From: Jeongeupia naejangsanensis
GTDB lineage: Bacteria > Pseudomonadota > Gammaproteobacteria > Burkholderiales > Chitinibacteraceae
Direction of reading: 5' to 3'
Assembly (NCBI RefSeq): GCF_016865585.1
Contig: NZ_JAESND010000007.1
Coordinates: 124,001-188,000 of the forward strand
Length of the DNA: 64,000 nt
The position numbers were made by a program, and so were the translations under genes. Shown in pieces: positions 61,784-64,000 of the stretch (positions are counted from its first letter, which is position 1; the number at the start of each line of letters is the position of its first letter). The notes under the pieces were generated by a model, which saw nothing but the letters and a program-made list of their open reading frames with translations, was not told where the DNA came from and searched no databases.

Positions 61784-63233
61784 GGTTCATCTCCGGGGCG
61801 GACAGCCACAACAGGTTCCATTCGGTCGGCGTGGTAGCGCGGTCGAGCACGCTGCGGGTCTGCACACCGACCGATTGCGCGAAGCGCCACTGGTACGACG
61901 GCGCGGCGGCAGTACTTGCCGCCAATGGCGCCCGGCCGCCGGCGAGGGAACGGGCGACTTCAAAGCGCTTCACCATCTGGCCGTCGCTGGCCCACGCGTC
62001 GCCATCAATCGGGTAGCCGTCCGGCGTCAGCCGGCCGTACAGCGGTTCGCCCTGCTGGTTCAGCCAGTTGATCGCCGGCTGCACATTGCCCAGCGTCTGG
62101 CCGGCGTAGCCCTGGCGCAGCGCCGAGACGACATAGCGGTAGGGGTCGGTGTAGAACGGCGGTGCGCTGCGGGCCTGCGGCGAGAGGAACAGCACGCGCA
62201 CCGTGGCGGCGATGTCGCCGTCGCTGCGCAGGAAGGCCTCGGCCATCCGGGCGACAAGCTTCGGGTCGGCCGGGCTGCCGAGCAGATAGGTCGCCAGTTG
62301 CTGCGAGATGTGACGCGCTGTGGCCGGCTGGCGGCACAGCAAGGTCACGGCGGCCTCGACCTCGTCGAACCCGGTGCCCTTGATCGTCTGCCCCAGCAGC
62401 ACCTTGTCGCCCCAGTCGTGGCGGCGCGGAATGAATTCGAATCCGCCTTCGTGCAGATAGCCGGTCTGCATCGCCGCGCGCGGCCGTACTTCGCCGCGCA
62501 GGTTGACGCCGACGCCGGTGAGGATGCGTGCCAGCGCCTGCACGTCGGCCTGCGTATAGCCGCCGTCGACGCCGAGCGTGTGCAGCTCCATCAGTTCGCG
62601 CGCGTAGTTTTCGTTCAGCTTGCCGACGGCGTTTTGCGCGTTGTCGAGGTAGACCAGCATCGCAGGGTGCTTCAGCGTCGCCATCACCAGATCGCGGAAA
62701 CGGCCGAGCGCGTAGGGACGGATCGCGTTCTCCTCGTAATCGGGAATCAGCAGCCGGCCGTTGCCCTTGCCGGAAAACACGTTGAATTGGTTGAACCAGA
62801 ACCACACCAGCTTCTGCCGCAGCGGATCGGGCGAATGGATGGCGCGCAGCAGATTGCGCTGCATTGCCTGCTGCAGCAGGTTTTGCTCGAAGGCGCCGTG
62901 GGCCTTTTTCGCCGCCTGCTTGTCGGTATCGCTTTGCGCGGCGTCGATGGCGGCCTTGAGCGCGTCGGCCTGCGCAAAGAGGGCGGGGATGCCGGTGCTG
63001 CTGATCTGCATCGCATCGATTTGTGCCTGCACGGTGACGGGCAACGGTTGCTCCGGGCCGAGCTGGGCATCGAGATAGCGATTGATCCCCTGCGCGCGAA
63101 GCGCATCCAGCGCCTGTGCATCGACCCCGAAGCCGAGGCGTCGCAGCCAGACGAAGTCGGCGTCCGCGGCCTGCAGTGCCTGTGCACTGATCAGGCCGGC
63201 CAGTGCCAGTACCCAGACAGGTTTCAGCATCAT
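61776..63233 (-). CDS. DUF1800 family exported protein
   Basis: A 485-residue precursor with a signal peptide ending SAQALQA-ADADF. DUF1800 blocks: FVWLRRLGFGVDAQALDAL, LRAIHSPDPLRQKLVWFWFNQFNVF, LIPDYEENAIRPYALGRFRDLVMATLKHPAMLVYLDN, NENYARELMELHTLGVDGGYTQADVQALARILTGV and FIPRRHDWGDKVLLG. Function unknown; family members occur next to DUF1501 and may form a secreted pair. Its stop overlaps the DUF1501 start by 8 nt. Confidence 0.93.
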   Translation of the reverse strand: MMLKPVWVLALAGLISAQALQAADADFVWLRRLGFGVDAQALDALRAQGINRYLDAQLGPEQPLPVTVQAQIDAMQISSTGIPALFAQADALKAAIDAAQSDTDKQAAKKAHGAFEQNLLQQAMQRNLLRAIHSPDPLRQKLVWFWFNQFNVFSGKGNGRLLIPDYEENAIRPYALGRFRDLVMATLKHPAMLVYLDNAQNAVGKLNENYARELMELHTLGVDGGYTQADVQALARILTGVGVNLRGEVRPRAAMQTGYLHEGGFEFIPRRHDWGDKVLLGQTIKGTGFDEVEAAVTLLCRQPATARHISQQLATYLLGSPADPKLVARMAEAFLRSDGDIAATVRVLFLSPQARSAPPFYTDPYRYVVSALRQGYAGQTLGNVQPAINWLNQQGEPLYGRLTPDGYPIDGDAWASDGQMVKRFEVARSLAGGRAPLAASTAAAPSYQWRFAQSVGVQTRSVLDRATTPTEWNLLWLSAPEMNHD

Positions 63234-63907
63234 GGTCTCCGACGATGTGTCGCGCTACAACGCGGTCGCTGCAATCTGCGTTGACCTTGTTTACATACCG
63301 ATCACAATTGGCTTGATGCAAATTGACGGCAGCCGCGGCGCAAATTCCGGCTGCCGGGTTGGAGGCCTGGATCGGCAGCCGACCCGAAGGTGTCCCGGGC
63401 GTGAGCCGGGCTATGCGGCCTTGGCACCACGGCATTGCGCACAGGCTCGTCGGTCGTGCTCCGGCCGCAGTCATTGCCGGGCGCCCGGGGCACCGCCAGT
63501 AGCAGGCAGGCCAAGGCTAATCGGCACAGCCGAAGTCGCCAATTCGAGAAGGCCGGCCGGCAGGTCCGTTCAGCGTACGCCCAGTCTTTAGCAGGTTTTT
63601 CCGCACGATCAGCCAAGGGCGCTGCCGCAGTGCGGACTAGAGACTGCTATCCTGCGTAAAAAAGTGCAGACAGTGCATAATCCGGAATTGACCGCGGTCG
63701 TCAAAATCAAACGGTCGGTAGACGTGAATTTGCCTAGACTAGTTTATTTATTGATTAAAAAGAAAGTGGTTGATTGAACCGATCCGCCTGTTGTGGTGTC
63801 ATGATTCGGGTAGGCCGGCGATATCATTCATTGGTTTTATGTTTCAACGAGAGTATCTGATTGCTCTTGCCAAATATCACATATTTGCCGTTGCGAGGTT
63901 TAAGGGT
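63234..63907. other. Intergenic region
   Basis: No credible gene through about 63640. The stretch 63650-63900 is AT-rich and probably carries the promoter and leader of the gene at the window end. An in-frame ATG at 63839 could be an alternative start of that gene. Confidence 0.5.
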
Positions 63908-64000
63908 ATGAGGTCAAAAACGAGAAATGCAATACAAGCTGCAGGCCTGGCAGCACTGCTTGCGATTCTGCCGATGCGGGCCTGGGCAATGGCCGGAATG
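63908..64000 (+). CDS. Start of an exported protein, partial (3' end outside window)
   Basis: 31 codons reading MRSKTRNAIQAAGLAALLAI then LPMRAWAMAGM: a positively charged N-terminus followed by a hydrophobic stretch ending AWA, a typical Sec signal peptide. AAGGG lies too close to the ATG, so the start is uncertain; an in-frame ATG 69 nt upstream (63839) is possible. Nothing can be said of the mature protein. Confidence 0.55.
   Translation, partial: MRSKTRNAIQAAGLAALLAILPMRAWAMAGM

Noticed and set aside
1-64000. CRISPR arrays, tRNA and rRNA genes, transposases
   Set aside because: No regularly spaced direct repeats, no tRNA-like cloverleaf with a GGTTCGAATC-type T arm and no transposase motif were noticed on reading both strands; a tRNAscan run would settle the tRNA question.

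Overview
The window looks like chromosomal DNA of a high-GC betaproteobacterium, most likely of the Neisseriales (Chromobacteriaceae/Chitinibacteraceae type). This is inferred from gene content: fur divergent from bamE-dapB, fur followed by aat-bpt, the tmk-holB-pilZ-tatD chain, a general porin, a secreted chitinase and a MACPF protein of the kind known from Chromobacterium. No tRNA, rRNA, CRISPR array, transposase or integrase was seen. Nearly all the DNA has the same high-GC codon style; the clear exception is the AT-richer stretch at about 11.3-13.2 kb.

Layout. 0-3 kb: two GFA-fold zinc proteins, an erythromycin-esterase-like secreted protein and a small HExxH membrane protein, all on the minus strand. 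3.3-6.1 kb: a MACPF pore-forming protein with a threefold C-terminal beta-prism, convergent with a GH18 chitinase whose reading frame is broken in a hexanucleotide repeat. 6.6-10.9 kb: a small unknown protein, a choloylglycine-hydrolase-family enzyme, RidA and an Amt ammonium transporter. 11.2-13.2 kb: a row of small same-strand genes separated by attC-like sites, read here as a degenerate integron cassette array without an integrase. 13.4-18.4 kb: porin, inorganic pyrophosphatase and a large Pat-type protein acetyltransferase. 18.5-31 kb: class C beta-lactamase, pirin with a divergent LysR regulator, an OB-fold stress protein, a cytochrome b/YceI/cupin/YceI operon, beta-carbonic anhydrase, a LysR/CMD/tautomerase/DUF4865 module, a TPR protein, a HAD phosphatase, DUF924 and an HI0933-type flavoprotein.

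31-44 kb is the housekeeping core: dapB-bamE, fur-aat-bpt, a M30-type metalloprotease lipoprotein, oligopeptidase A, gamma-carbonic anhydrase, and a tightly overlapping tmk-holB-pilZ / tatD-MBL-DUF2237 run. 44-50 kb holds the envelope lipid-transport operon pqiA-pqiA-pqiB-pqiC (PqiA split into two genes) and the methionine importer metNIQ. 50-61 kb: DedA, guaA, two LysR regulators, an EamA exporter, an enol-lactonase-like hydrolase, a TetR remnant, and an intact TetR regulator facing an MFS transporter with two palindromic operators between them. 60.5-63.2 kb is a DUF1800-DUF1501 pair of exported proteins. The window ends in the signal peptide of an unidentified plus-strand gene.

The strongest candidates for something undescribed are the integrase-less cassette cluster with its unknown zinc-ribbon-like cassette proteins, the MACPF/beta-prism protein, and the broken chitinase.
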